64,000 bases of DNA from Hyposmocoma kahamanoa (Eukaryota > Arthropoda > Insecta > Lepidoptera > Cosmopterigidae), in contig NW_020654422.1 in NCBI RefSeq assembly GCF_003589595.1, forward strand, positions 12,720,457-12,784,456, given 5' to 3'. This document shows, in pieces, positions 1 to 11,605 of this stretch. The notes beneath the pieces are model-generated. The model ran no database searches. It was given only the letters and a program-made list of their open reading frames with translations, and was not told the origin of the DNA. The translations under genes were made by a program, and so were the position numbers. How positions within the stretch are numbered: the stretch's first letter is position 1; every line of letters begins with the position of its first letter.

Positions 1-285
1 TGATTTCGGTGTTTATTTATTGAAAACACACCGTCAGTAGCGTTTTTTAAGTTTACCCTGAATATAAATGTTTATAAACTATACTTTAAGGAGTAATTTC
101 ATGGTAAACGTTAGAACCACTCAAACGGAATATTATCATATTTATCCAAGTACACCAAAAATTTCATTAGTGCATTTTAAGTGCAGGATTTGCGGTGTAT
201 TACTGCATTTTATTTGAGATGTTTTTGTTGGTAATACGGAGGGTATTTATTTAGCAATGCAGAATAATATTTTTTTATTTTATTT
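1..285 (+). mobile_element. partial copy of TTAR-flanked MITE, cut by window edge
   Basis: This stretch matches 58298-58575 almost base for base over about 275 bp in the same orientation. The match includes the run around GAGTAATTTCATGGTAAACG (100-119). In the other copy it forms the internal part of a 678-bp element with short terminal inverted repeats. Here the left terminus lies outside the window and the right part is replaced by a LINE from about 286. Confidence 0.75.
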
Positions 286-1221
286 CGATTCGAGTGGTCT
301 TAGAAGGCAACTCTCCCGAACATATGGCGATAGATGCAACTCTCTTTCTGCTGCATATCAATGATATGTTAATTCCGGCTACCTTTGCGTATTCTGATGA
401 CATTGTAGATAGGTACTGGACCAATGCAAGGGTCAGTGGAGAGGAAATCCAGTCTTGTCGGGAGTCCATGGTTAGCCGTTTGGATTTGACGCTCCAGCCA
501 GTCTCCGATCGGGGCGATGCCAATCTTGTAAAATTTAACGCTACTAAGACGCAGGCATGTCTATTCTCCATAAAACGGAGTCCTTTTGGGCTGACTCTGA
601 CTTTTCGTGATATATCCATACCGATAGCCGACTCTCCAGCTACTTGGAATTCGGCAGATCCATTGAATCCATGACCAAAAATGCAGCAAGGAGGTTTGGC
701 ATCCTTTCCAGGATGAGGCGTTACTTTACACCGGTACAGTTGTTTCAGCTGTACCAAGCACAATTCCGGTCGTGCATGGAGTATTGCTGCCACTTTTGGG
801 GTGGTTCTGCTACATATCAACTGGCCACTTTGGATTCAATTGACAACCGTGGCAAGAGGCTCATAGGCGACTCGGAAATAGTGGAGGCGAAGCTGTAAAA
901 CCTTGAACACTGCCGTTAAGTTGCTTGCTTGTCAATATCTTACACGATTTAATTCTGCTCTCGCCTTTTCATCACCGGCGGACTAGGCGTAGGCTTAAGT
1001 TCCACCTCTATGTTGTGAATATTCCACTTCCACATTTATATGATGAACGGCTATGGAGTGGAATTCCCTGCCTGCATGCAGACTAGTCCCCGGAACGTTA
1101 CAACTTGGGCCTTCTCAAGGCGCGAGTGAATAGGCATTATTTAGGTGTGCATGCTCCATCGTCACTTTCCATCAGGTGAGATGGAGGTCAAATGCGCACT
1201 TATATTTTATTTAAAAAAATG
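286..1221 (+). mobile_element. LINE reverse transcriptase remnant, family E copy 1
   Basis: This is the C-terminal half of a non-LTR retrotransposon RT, decayed. Residues resembling the palm-domain motif are read at about 333-405: LFLLHINDM, then AYSDD where the family usually has YADD. After a frame change the downstream region reads through KNAARRFGILSRMRRYFTP and MEYCCHFWGG up to a stop at 896-898. Past that stop, recognisable but frame-broken C-terminal coding sequence continues to about 1150. The tail at 1150-1221 (GAGATGGAGGTCA, then an A-rich end) is shared with the copies near 16.0, 17.0, 40.6 and 44.2 kb. It abuts an A-tailed repeat at 1222. The family looks Jockey/CR1-like. The copy is non-functional. 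Confidence 0.8.
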
Positions 1222-1481
1222 TATTTCTGCCGCCAAGCAATAATGTTAGCATTACTGTGTTCCGGTTTTTAAGGGTAAGGGTGCTGGTGAAATTACACAC
1301 ATGGCACATGGGACTTGTCAACTTATGTCTCAGGGTGACGGGCGCAGGGGCTGTGCATCTCAGATCTTTACGATTTAAAGCTCTGAGTGGCGCTGCAACT
1401 GTTATGGACAGGCGTGCTGCTTACCATCAAGCGTACGACTTGTTTGTCCCGTCACTTGATATTATATAAAAAAAAAACTTT
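1222..1481 (+). repeat. A-tailed interspersed repeat, family B copy 1
   Basis: Reads TATTTCTGCCGCCAAGCA, then TGTTCCGGTTTT, GGGACTTGTCAACTTATG and GCTTACCATCAAG, and ends TCACTTGATATTATAT followed by poly-A. Eleven copies occur in this window in both orientations. The A tail gives the sense direction. The layout resembles the 3' end of RTE-type LINEs and related SINEs common in Lepidoptera (inference). Short ORFs across it are not genes. Confidence 0.85.
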
Positions 1482-3235
1482 AGGCCCAAGTAGCTCGTTG
1501 TTCGTACCTTTGAGAAAATTTCAGATGATGATGGTAAACGGACTGATTGACTATATGCAGGTTGTTTTTATTTTGATAACAAAATTATTGAAAAAATCAT
1601 CATTAATCATTAAAAAAGCTTTTTCATGGAGATTCAGCAATGATATATACATTCTGCGATTAAATAAGTATCGGCATCAGCATCCGCTGATGTTAAAGTT
1701 GAATTTTCAGCATCCGCTGATATGTAAAAAAACCTGCATCAGCAACAATCCTGGTGTGAATTAATAAAAAAATCAATATAGTATGCTTACGTAGTAAACG
1801 TGATTGGTGCTGTTGTGGTAATTAGTGTAAATATTATTGTTATAATTAGAGTAAATAGTGAGATTTTTTTTTCTTTGAAATAACTTCATTAAAAAGTCGC
1901 ACTCCTCATGGAAGTATGGCATAAGCGAAGTTACGTCAAAAACTTTTATTGCTTCATTAGGTACAAGAAATATAACCCACATCCTCTCTGATTCTTGTAA
2001 CTCTATCGACTAATGTTGTAGACAAGAATTTCAGAGGATGTGGGTTATGTTTTTCTGTATCTAATGGAGCAATAAACATTTTTGATGCAACTCCACTTAT
2101 GCCATTCTTCCATGAGGGATGCGAAATGTCGAGATTGAATATTACGATTGACAAAGTTATTATATTGTACACGGGTTCCAACCGTGTCACAAGTTAGAAA
2201 TTATAATTTTTTACATTTTGTTACGGGTCCGTGAATAAATTTCCTCGCTTTCATGGGAAAAATTATGTTAACATTATTCTCAAAAGTTAAGTTAACTGTT
2301 GTTACATTTTTGAAGTGTGATTGGTCGAGTATTAAATCGAAAATAACCGTCTTATCTTTCGTGCCATGTTTGTTATTTTTGCGTCAGGGTTACTGGTGGC
2401 TAATATCCATTTGTTAAAGCCATTGTTAAATTAATAAATAAAAGAAATTGTAGTATTAAGTTCAGTAATGGCTTCGATAATGGCTTTTATAAACCCTAAA
2501 ACATCAACTCCTTTGAAAAAAGTTGATGCCTCGTCACTGCACAAAAAAGAGGCCTTAAAAAGCACTTTATCATCGTCAGCTGATGTTACCCGGCAAAATT
2601 GAATATCCTCTTTGTAATCAGAGTCGAAAGCACAAAGGTTACTCTCAGAATTAGCGGGGTGTCTTTAAAACCGAGCAAAAGAAAGGGTTCTTTTGTAACC
2701 CTAACGAGGGTCAAGAATCGCGACTTGACTTACAAAGAGTTTTGAAAAAAAGATTTTTTTAAATATATTCTTTGGGTGTCGAACGTTTTCATTGAGAGAG
2801 GATATGGAAGAAATGAGCTTGTTTATCTATTGCCATTGTTAATGAGACAAGCCTTGGAAATATCAACAAGAAACATTTTGTGGTTGAAATCATAGACTTG
2901 AAATAATGGTAGAAACTCTTTCGTAGACACTGTAAATTCGTTGTTATATGTATGTGAATTACAATCGTTAACCTCCTTTATTAATCTGGTAGGTAAAACC
3001 TAACCTGCTTCGAACTGACAACACTTGGAATCTCTTGAAAGAATATAATTCGTTCAAAACAACACTGTAACGTTAGAATCTCATTAATTCTGAAATTAAG
3101 TCCTGTTTGACGTATAAGACGAAATATAAGCCCGCGAATCAGTTGTTATTGATTTGCGCTAACATCTAAATACGTTGTTCTGATCTCAAGTAAGTAATTA
3201 AAGCACTTGTGTTATGTAAATCAGAAACAACGATA
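1482..3235. other. AT-rich interval with coding-like inverted repeat
   Basis: No intact gene is seen. It contains repeated CAGCATCCGCTGAT units (about 1679-1722), the inverted repeat at 1902-2117 (listed separately) and an ATG-less minus-strand reading frame at about 2440-2665. That frame contains SNLCAFDSDYKEDIQFCRV and ASTFFKGVDVLGFIKA. Its codon choice looks protein-like, but I do not recognise the family. It may be a decayed transposon or an unrecognised exon. Confidence 0.4.
1902..2117. repeat. imperfect inverted repeat, arms of about 90-95 bp encoding the same peptide
   Basis: The left arm (1902-1995, read on the minus strand) and right arm (2024-2117, plus strand) are head to head around a spacer of about 28 bp. 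The left arm encodes MWVIFLVPNEAIKVFDV and then SLMPYFHEECDFL. The right arm encodes the similar SNGAINIFDATPLMPFFHEG, out of frame with its start because of one extra T. They are therefore two diverged copies of one unrecognised coding segment arranged as a palindrome. Confidence 0.65.
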
Positions 3236-3363
3236 GTACCACAAACATACAGACTCGAGACAATATAGAAAAATTTGTTAACTGGCTGCGGATCGAACCT
3301 GGAACTTCAGAAATGGCGACACTATGAAAACCGGTGTGCACGCCATTCGACCGCGGAGGTCTT
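3236..3363 (-). mobile_element. tRNA-derived SINE, family 3 copy 1
   Basis: On the minus strand it starts GACCTCCGCGGTCGAATGG (box A-like) and reaches AGGTTCGATCC (box B-like, near 3290-3302). The layout matches 26030-26164, including the shared CGAGACAATAT near the distal end. The tRNA-like head is Ser/Leu-like. It is a SINE, not a functional tRNA. Confidence 0.7.
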
Positions 3364-3430
3364 CGTCAAAATGGATAATCACGTCATTTTCTCGACCTCC
3401 TACACAACATGAGTCACACAACTCTTATAT

Positions 3431-3606
3431 TTAGTAGCGGTAGAGCTCCTTGAAAAAGACCTTTTTTTTTAATTTTTTTTTACGCAGTGGCAGTGTTCCT
3501 TAAATCTGTGATTTAAAGCTAAGAGTGGCAAAGCTATTGCTATGGACAGATATCTCGCTTACCACCAGGTGCACGACCAGTACGTCCCGTTACTTGGCAT
3601 CTTAAA
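3431..3606 (+). repeat. family B repeat copy 2, internally deleted
   Basis: It keeps the 5' piece (GTAGAGCTCCTTG), then a T-rich filler, then the 3' piece running from AGTGGCAG through GCTTACCACCAGGTGCACGA. The short ORF at 3542-3733 is a read-through of this repeat. Confidence 0.75.
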
Positions 3607-3610
3607 GAAA

Positions 3611-5128
3611 TATATCATTTCCAAAATATGTACAGCGAAAGTTGTGTTTCGTTTTATGAGTATAAGAAACGTTTACGATATACGAATGAAACAAATTCAA
3701 CCAAAAAATTATTTGAAATTCTTTGTTACCTAAGCGTATTAAATAAATAAATGTCTAAGCCAAACAAAACGCAAAGTTACATGGGCATGTAGAATCCTAA
3801 CCTGCTCTTGGTGAACCTGGTGGAACTACATCTGACCTGAACTGTACTTCTAGAAGATATCCGGACCTATTAATATCTAATAAAAATAAAATAAAAAATC
3901 ATTTATTGCACACAATACACAGTCCTTTTTGCTAGAACACTTACAAGTTATCTATTCTACTGTTAGTACAGAATAAAAATAAAATGAATGAATGAATAAA
4001 TGAAATGAATTGAATTAATTGTTTGAAAGAAATGATTACATGATACTTGCTAAGTTCGCCGAGCTACCGTGTGAACCTAGCAAGCAGATACGAGCCCCAC
4101 CTATATATTAAGAACTCTGTTTGAGTTCTCTCATACTCTGCTCATAGCTTAGACTATGGAAACCAAAGGACATGTTATATTGGCATATATAAATAAGACG
4201 TTATATGTATATATTGTATATGAATTTAGACGTTGAAAACATAAACATTTTATTGTCTTTGTTGAACTACTGCGTACCGTCGTAAGCCAAAAGAGATAGC
4301 ACTACATTGATTTATGTCAAACATGGGAATCGAAAATACGTAACGTTATCTTAAATGGCAACTGTCCTCATTTCGCCATTATTGTAGTAAGTACCCTTTG
4401 ATAACCGTTTCCGGATGTCAAAGGGAAGTACATCAAATGTCAAAACCAATGTTTGGCCAAATGTTTTAGTGAATTATTCGTATGAACTGTAATGAAATGG
4501 GCAAAAATATTGACAGTGAGAACAATTAAGTATTAATAAAAATGCGTCGCTGCAGGGTTACTGCGTTATCGAAAATCAACCAAATGTTACATTACATCGG
4601 CACGTGTTATTTTTTTGCTTATAAGTCATACAATAGCTCATATATCTCATATATTTAGACTCATTTAAGTAGTTTATTCATAAGTCATTTGTTAGTACAT
4701 TTTGATGATTATTGATAACGAATATTTTGAGATAGTGTTGTTCTTGTAAGCAGACATTATCGATATTCTGTTATTAAAACAATTCACTACGAGGTTTTTA
4801 TTATTTCATTATTATTATTTTTAAAGTTTACCTACAAATGAAAAAAGAAAGAAAGAATGGTTGGAAATTATAGGACTGCCGCACAGCATTGAATTGAATT
4901 GCAGAACCGAATTGGATTAAATACCATCTTCGTTTGTTGGTTCCATTTTGAACAGTCAAATTTTAATAGAACTTTGAATGTAACTAGATTACCTTCATTA
5001 CATTTATTGGTAAATAACTTTATATCTAAATTAATGATTAAAATTACTTGCTTAGTATTAATACTAAGCTATTATTAGCCTAGTATTAATCATACTTTGA
5101 TTACAGTAAACTACTAAACAAATTTGCA
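3611..5128. other. gene-free AT-rich interval
   Basis: No coding or recognisable repeat signal was found. A 12-bp imperfect hairpin (4046-4057 with 4073-4084, CTTGCTAAGTTC) is the only structure noted. Confidence 0.5.
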
Positions 5129-5130
5129 AC

Positions 5131-5346
5131 TGCCTCCGTGGCCGAACGGTTACCATACTGGACTGCCACGCAGAGGTCCCAGGTTCGATTCCCGGGCCGG
5201 GAGAAATATTTGTATGGCCTACAATTATTTCTCTCGTGAGTTTGTGTGTAATTTGTGGTTGTCTATGTGTGTGTCCATGGCACCCGCGACACAGGGTTTC
5301 CCTAGTGCGGGGCTATGTTGTGCGTTATTAAAAAAAAAAAAAAAAA
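5131..5346 (+). mobile_element. tRNA-derived SINE, family A copy 1 (complete)
   Basis: The head TGCCTCCGTGGCCGAACGGT is box A-like. Box B GGTTCGATTCC is at 5182-5192. The tRNA-unrelated body runs TTTCTCTCGTGAGTTTG, CCATGGCACC and TAGTGCGGGGCTATGTTG, and a poly-A tail starts at 5331. Eight copies are in the window. The head resembles tRNA-Leu/Ser. The 90-aa ORF across it is an artefact. Confidence 0.9.
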
Positions 5347-5569
5347 ACAAAAAACAATTTCAACATTCCAGCTATACATTTGCATCTCCATATTGACTTA
5401 TCTATGATTATGGTACAACACTAAATCCACCATTTGTGGTGGACATTTTTGGTTTAGGTAGGTACGTTTATTCCGTAGATAGGGCAGCTACTTTCCTTTA
5501 TTTTTTTCTATCTTCTAAGGCTCATAGCGTCTCTATCTTTACAAACTGTCACATCTGAAATTTTAGTAG

Positions 5570-5740
5570 TAACTTCTTCTTATCGTATCGATGGCATACA
5601 CTATAATGCTTAACGTTATGGTGAAAGGATTTGCCAATTGGCGTACGGTACGCACCGATTGTAGTGAAGGAAAAGAATGGCACATCGTGCGGGGAGGCCC
5701 TTTTCGTGTACCCTGTGTGTAACCGAGTAAGACGTATGAA
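5570..5740 (+). repeat. interspersed repeat of unknown class, copy 1
   Basis: Resembles the reverse complement of 50800-50935. Shared landmarks are TCTTCTTATCGTATC, ACACTATAATGCTT, TTGCCAATTG and GGGAGGC. Both translate in part as LLIVSMxYTIML. It may be a LINE 3' fragment. A weaker match lies near 45860-45900. Confidence 0.6.
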
Positions 5741-7055
5741 CTCCGTCATATATTTGTTCTTTTTTTAGAACTAATTAATGCAGTCTAAAGCGTGAGTTGT
5801 AAAAAAGTTACGTCGAAAAATTTTCTAGTTCAACATCGTCCAAGAGAGGTCACGGGAGGTCATCTTCATTTTGGTCTAGTCCAAAACCAAAAGGGATATG
5901 CCAGAGTAGGGACGGAGGTAGCCGTTAAAGGAATTTTAGCGCGTGTAAAATTTAATACAAAATGTATTACTTACAATGTAATGGAATTTACAATGAGTTT
6001 TATTCCGGTACCCAGCATTGAAACTTTTTACGGTACTTTGTAAATTCTATTTTTTAGTCATGTGCACCGTGTTGAATTTTTCACGCGCTTAAACCTAAAA
6101 CCGTCTGTTCCCTCTTTCGGTCCCCAGATCTAAGGGACAGACGGACCAGCCTTACGGGACGCGTTAGCATATCAAAAAACACTTAGCAATTATTTCAGAA
6201 ACATTTACGACGAGGCGACATCTTTGCTGGGAAAGTTTTGTGACCTTGAAAATAATTATCGAATCTACACTGTGTTCTGATTAAATTTAATCTCTGACCT
6301 CTTCTCATTATATTATCAAATCTTTTATTACGCGGCCCTTTATAGTTAGAAATCCCTTTTCTGATTCCTGATAGAACTGATATCACGGAAGCGCTGCGTT
6401 GACGTCTGAAGCGAGGCAGCCATGCCACTACTAATTTTCATACAATATCTAGTCTGCAAATGTGGCGCGACTACGCTTCTATAATCGTTTGATTTGAAGG
6501 CGCCCTAAGAGTTAGAAATGACTACTATAGTATAAGTAAGTAAAATACTAAATTCCGCGTTAGAAATTGTTTTCTTCTCATGTTGATTATTCACTTTTCA
6601 TATCTGATCGATTTCAAGATCGGTGCGTATCCTATCGCAGTGAAATTTCCCTTGAACTCTGCTTTCCCTACAGTAGACAGATACATAAAACTTTATTCAC
6701 TACCATAACAACTTAGTTCCTAAGATCAACTTGAACGAATTCTATAAATCACTTCAATATAGTAATTATAGTGTTTCTTTCTATCCTCGGGCTCTCAAGG
6801 AGTGACGACGTTCGCCCACTTCGCAGGTTGCGTCCGGGTAACGTGATCCGCCCAATCCCATTTAAGCTTGCCTGTTTTACTCGCCACATCAGCAATGCTG
6901 ATGTCACCGAACGCTGTATTGTATTGCGTACTCGGTTAATACGTTTAAAGTCCAGAATGCTGCGTTCCATTGCCCTCTGGCAGACTTGAGTTTAGACTTC
7001 TTGAATTCGGTCAGCGACCATATCTGTACACCGTTTTTTTTTATCACCCGAGGGA
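5741..7055. other. gene-free interval
   Basis: No gene is supported; the short ORFs here lack recognisable motifs. An imperfect 13-bp stem (CCGTCTGTTCCCT paired with AGGGACAGACGG) lies within about 6101-6146. The rest is ordinary AT-rich sequence. Confidence 0.5.
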
Positions 7056-7059
7056 ATCT

Positions 7060-7620
7060 GCTTACAGATACCGCGGCCCTGCGGGGGCAGAGCCGGTGTT
7101 ATGTGGGACTGGGCTGAACCCTGAAGGGGCGCAACCCGACCGCACCAAACCCCCGGGGTTGGTTCCTCTTCTCCGCTGCAGGTAGAGGCACGGGTAAGCT
7201 ATCGCTCGTCCGCGCCTCCACCAGCGGCTGGCCGCGCCCAGCGCAACCCCTCCCCGAGAAGGGAGACACAACCGAACACCAGACGAGCCTTCCATCTAGG
7301 GCCCCTCCATGTTGGGCAGCGAACTCCCCCGAATCCGCTACCCAGGGGCCATGGGGCCAGGACAACATCCTCTTAACTGTGAAGTTCAGAGGATGCTCCC
7401 CCAGCCCTCTTTCCCCGCGACTCTCCTCGCCGCATGCGTCCACGCGGATCCGCTCTGCCAAGATCAAGACGATCCCGCGGGGTACGCTCTCCTCCTCGGG
7501 CCAGTCTAGCTCCATGCCCATGAGTTCCTCTTAGCTTCACCGTGGGATGATGATATTAAATCGACCATGGCCACTAGAGCCCTCCCGCCACGACAAGGCG
7601 GGAACCCATTAGGGGGGATG
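7060..7620. other. GC-rich island, possibly a decayed GC-rich LINE 3' region
   Basis: Its composition is strikingly unlike the AT-rich surroundings. Overlapping ORFs are open on both strands (for example minus 7099-7521, 140 aa), as expected for GC-rich non-coding DNA. A CCCGCC/GGCGGG hairpin sits at about 7584-7602. R1-clade LINEs of Lepidoptera are GC-rich, so a remnant is possible, but no RT or zinc-knuckle motif is visible. A CpG-island-like or rDNA-related origin was not recognised. Confidence 0.4.
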
Positions 7621-8090
7621 TCCACCATAGGTTAAGATGAGCAGGATGCAAATATCGATGAATTGGCGTTTAAATGACATTGGGAGGTTAACCTTCAAGT
7701 ACTCCTTCAAGGATCAGTAGCTCGTCCAGGCGTTCTATATGCGACGACCGATTTTCTTATCTTGTCTGTTTTCGAAGCTTGCTAACTGGCTCTCTGGAGG
7801 TCATGGCCGTGAAAAAGCTGTGCCTCAGTATAAATACCGTGGTTGCCCACGACACTGGTGTTCTGCCAGGACCCTGTTAAGAGAGATGTCACTCACATCT
7901 CAGACAGTTCTCTGGCGTTATCGTTTAATGTTTTAATTGTGTAATGTTAAGTGTAGTGCAATTGCTCATTTTACATTTTCACTTCTAAATAAGTATTATA
8001 CATTTCAATATTTTCAATATTTTTCTTTATTGAAATTAAGAGACTGATCTGTTATTCTTCTATAAGTTTAGTAGCATTATAGTCATCATC
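7621..8090. other. unassigned interval
   Basis: The ORF at 7739-7936 has no recognisable domain. The sequence may continue the decayed element suggested for the GC-rich island. Nothing else is seen. Confidence 0.35.
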
Positions 8091-8094
8091 ATTG

Positions 8095-8150
8095 TGACAG
8101 AGTTCGTCGAGGGAAGTACTGCCACTTTACCCGTTTAGCTGCGTTTCCAC
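8095..8150 (+). repeat. family B repeat, short 5' fragment
   Basis: Contains AGAGTTCGTC, GGGAAGTACTGCCACTT and then diverges. This matches the 5' portion seen in the copy at 52718-52965. Confidence 0.6.
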
Positions 8151-9365
8151 CAGAGATGTGCGAGGTACATTTTCCCAAGTATATGGACGCCAACGGAGGA
8201 CAACAAATTCCCCAAGACACCTATCTTTTCTATACAATAAAGCTTGATTGCGACTTATGTGTATTCCGTGTAATTCATCCCACGTATCAAAACTTACGAC
8301 GTACTCAAACTAAATTTTGTTTGACTTCCAAGCACAGATTTCGCTGCTTTGTTTTACCATAGTAAAATACCAATCGGTTCCTTTTGTTGTGTCCAAGAAA
8401 GCGGAACGTAAACTCTCTAAAACCCCGTACGCTTCATTAAAACATAATCGAGCAATTCGCTCATGAAGCATCGTATTAACAACGCAGGAGAATAAACATC
8501 GTACGGCAATAAAGGCCTTTGCCCGCGGTGTCAACTATTCCATGCATTCGGAATTGATCCGTTCAGACCTATGCGACCTATGTATTATTTAACGGCATTT
8601 AATGACTCTAGCGAGAAGATTCGATGTGGTCATGCATGGAGGGTTGTCCTTTGATGTAGTTATCTGTATATTAGAAAGAACTTCAATTAACCTTGTGATT
8701 TGAAATAGTTAAAATAAAAGTACAACTTTCGTATTCTATGTGTAAGGTATTCGAAGTAGAAATTGTTTAATTAAACGCTTATTCAAATGTCAGTCGTCGT
8801 GAGTTAGTTGTATACTATATAAAACAGCTGTACAAGAGATGCAATAATTCGCATGGTACTTCTAAAGGTTGTATAATAGTGCCAACCAATAGCGTAACCA
8901 ATCAAATCACAGCACCATAGCACTTAGTACAAAATGGCAGTCCTTTTGAAGATTTGTACCGCATTATGAACATAAATTTACTCGGAGCTTTGGAAGACAT
9001 CAAATTAGCACTTTAACACGTTTAAGGGTTCCCTGTGGCGCCATGTCATCAAGATAACATATTTACTTGTAAAACTTAGTACCTATGCGAAATGCTTTAG
9101 TGAAATTTAGATTATTTGTTTTATTTATAAATAGCTAAATGCGCAAGTTATAATGGATTAATAAGTAGCCAATACAGATTATAAATATTTTATGCATACA
9201 GTGAATAAAAAATTGTACGTTCGTATTTATTTACGTTTTGATAAAAAGTTGAGAAACATATTATTCAATTGATAATAAAAATGACGATATAAATGGAAAA
9301 CTTAACACAATAATAGATAATACAATAAATTGGATATACGATCATAACCTGTAAATATATTTTTT
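8151..9365. other. gene-free AT-rich interval
   Basis: I see no supported gene, repeat or RNA. The ORFs at 8156-8362 and 8310-8534 lack motifs and overlap on opposite strands. Confidence 0.5.
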
Positions 9366-9369
9366 TTAA

Positions 9370-9990
9370 ATAATGACTTTCCAACTGTATCAAAAAGAAC
9401 CGCCTTCAGTAAATTTTCATCTTAATGGCATTAATTTAAAGTTGTACAGTGTACTTTATTGGGTTTGGTAATACATACTAATATTAATTGGAAACCACAT
9501 ACAGAAAAAATAAAATCTAAACTTTCAAAATTTATTTATGCTTTTCTTTAAATAAAAAAGACTACTTTGAAACGGCTCTAGTAACGTATTATGTTTACGC
9601 CTATGCGTGGCTCAGCTACGGTGTTATAATGTAGGGAAATAGTACCAATGCTCCCAGCCTCTATACTGTACCGAAAAAATTTATAAGGCTCTTAGTTAAC
9701 ATTAAAAGTACAGACACTTGCAAGAATTATTTTGAAAAAAAAAACTCGCTTTACCATGTAGCTACATCTTGAAAATTTGTATTTTTTTTAAGAAACATCC
9801 TAATTTTTTTAGTGAGCGGATAAGTAACAACTTATCAAGCACACTAGCTACGGCCGTAAAAATATATCATAAACAACCATAACAATTAAGAGATACTGTT
9901 AAAGCTGTAGACTTTAATAATAAACTTAAAGAGCTCCTAATTAAGCATACTACAAAGTTAACGAATAGCGATTTAAGCGATAGACTTTAA
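9370..9990 (+). mobile_element. CR1/Jockey-like LINE, RT C-terminal remnant
   Basis: Conceptual translation with frame changes gives the C-terminal thumb and connection region of a LINE RT. Landmarks are INWKPH (9488-9505), VTYYVYAYAWLSYGVI (about 9580-9629), KKFIRLLVNIKSTDTCK (about 9674-9724), RNILIF/KKHPNFFSE (about 9795-9820) and a final AVDFNNKLKELL. There are several stops and frameshifts, including an in-frame stop where the family has a Trp-Gly pair near 9630. No 3' tail is obvious. It is a dead copy of a family related to the one at 63135-64000. Confidence 0.75.
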
Positions 9991-11335
9991 ACATTTGTTA
10001 CACTTACACTGCAAACGACATAAATAAAGTAATTTTAAATATAAATAAATATCATAAATATATAATATATAACATATCAATCAATAATAAATATGTAATT
10101 GTATAGAATGCAAAAATAATTTGCAGTGCCCTACAGGATCCATAATGCGCTGTTACTTTAGCTTTAAGCCATTTCCATCCTATGCAACATTATGGTAAAT
10201 GCAATAAAGGATTGAAACTTAGAAGGATTGTATTTAAACGTCACTTAGCGGTTTATATGGTGACAATATAAATTTTAGGTCTAATATTTTAATGATAGCC
10301 GCTATAAACAACACTTACCGATATTATACTTTGATGACATAATTACGTTATGTTTTGACTTAAAATGTCAATCACTCTTTTCCAAATACGTCACAGGAGC
10401 GCCATTACGGCGTTAGTGAATTGTTTTGATATCTTCTGGCAACTTTATGCTACAGTTGTGCAGTTGAAATAATGAAGGCTTCATAAATTTGCGTCCAAAT
10501 AGCTGGATTAGACTTATAGAGTATATTATGTTGGCGTTTACGTATAACTCTTAGGTCTTAATTGGATTCCAAAGCCCTTATGAAACAAATTTGTGTTGCT
10601 AGGTGAATAACCATTGAAATAAAGGTACACTATTCTAGTCAAAGTCAGAGTTTTTAAGGCCGTATGTTAAACTTGTCTCTGTGATTTATAACTGTATTGT
10701 ACTGTACTTTTTCTTTATATTTATATTTTAGCGAACAAAACATATCTGAAGGTTGAATTAAGAATTATATATCCAAAATAAAGGGAGCAAAAAACGATTT
10801 TCTGCTTTGGACACAAATGAACAATGAGAAATGATAAACGTACATGTTAAGGGACTGTCAAATGCAGTTGGACATGTAATATTGGTAAGAGATTTTTCTC
10901 TAGAAGAAGAAGTTTCGATTCTCGAAAGAATCAGTTTTGAAATCAAACTTAAGTAAAAATCAAATGAGTGACTGAAAAATATTTCTGTTTTCATAGTTTC
11001 AGCATGTTCAAATTTAATACAAAATGCACGTAGGTATGATAGAATTCAGTGTTTTTTTTTCGGTCATCGGTGAACATTATATCGGGATGTTTCAAATTCA
11101 ATCTTGTTTACGAATTTTGTGTCGAACCGCTGAGCGGTTATTTGAAATAACTATTTTATGCCAGTGAAAGATTGAAAGTATTTCATAGGCAATCGCAATG
11201 CATTAATTTATTTAAATTTTTAAATTCAGTATTATTTTTTACATGCTCAGGAATTCTACAAGTAAGCCTGACGTATAAATAAAATTAGGCCAATATACAC
11301 AAGAAACGATAAATTTATCTTTTTTGCCAAATTGA
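9991..11335. other. gene-free AT-rich interval
   Basis: No gene is supported. The minus ORF at 10758-10994 has no recognisable motif. Nothing else was noted. Confidence 0.5.
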
Positions 11336-11339
11336 CTAA

Positions 11340-11605
11340 CTCTGTAACACAAAGGAAATGAAACTATTTTCCGGATTTAAATTGCGTATATTTGTTTTTT
11401 TCAAACAAACCAACGTTTCGGGCCCTTTACAGGTCTCATGGACTTGATTGACTGAGGTGGTAAAGTCAACCGTCAGTCAACCGTGATCATGGGATCTGTA
11501 ATGGGAAACGTTGGTTTGTTTGAAAAAACAAATATACGCGATTTAAATCCGGAAAAATAGTTTCATTTCCTATGTGTAACAATCGCGAAAACCTAAGAAC
11601 ACAAT
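11340..11605. mobile_element. Penelope-type hairpin repeat, family C copy 1
   Basis: A long palindrome. The left arm (about 11353-11440) contains GGAAATGAAACTATT, CCGGATTTAAAT, GTATATTTG, CAAACAAACCAACGTTTCGG and CCTTTACAGG. The right arm (about 11481-11575) is its reverse complement with few changes. The right end continues with TATGTGTAACAATCGCGAA, which is the outermost sequence of this family. The arms match the ends of the Penelope-like element at 47811-49382, so it is interpreted as a non-autonomous derivative of that element (inference). Confidence 0.8.

Noticed and set aside
275..820. 181-aa minus-strand ORF, the longest near the left edge
   Set aside because: It is antisense to a LINE RT with recognisable motifs on the plus strand and has no motif itself.
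5131..5346. 90-aa ORF as a protein gene
   Set aside because: It runs entirely through a tRNA-derived SINE and its poly-A tail (ending in Lys and Asn codons).
7099..7521. 140-aa minus-strand ORF in the GC-rich island
   Set aside because: Other frames are equally open in this GC-rich patch, the product is Gly/Arg/Pro-biased and no domain is visible.
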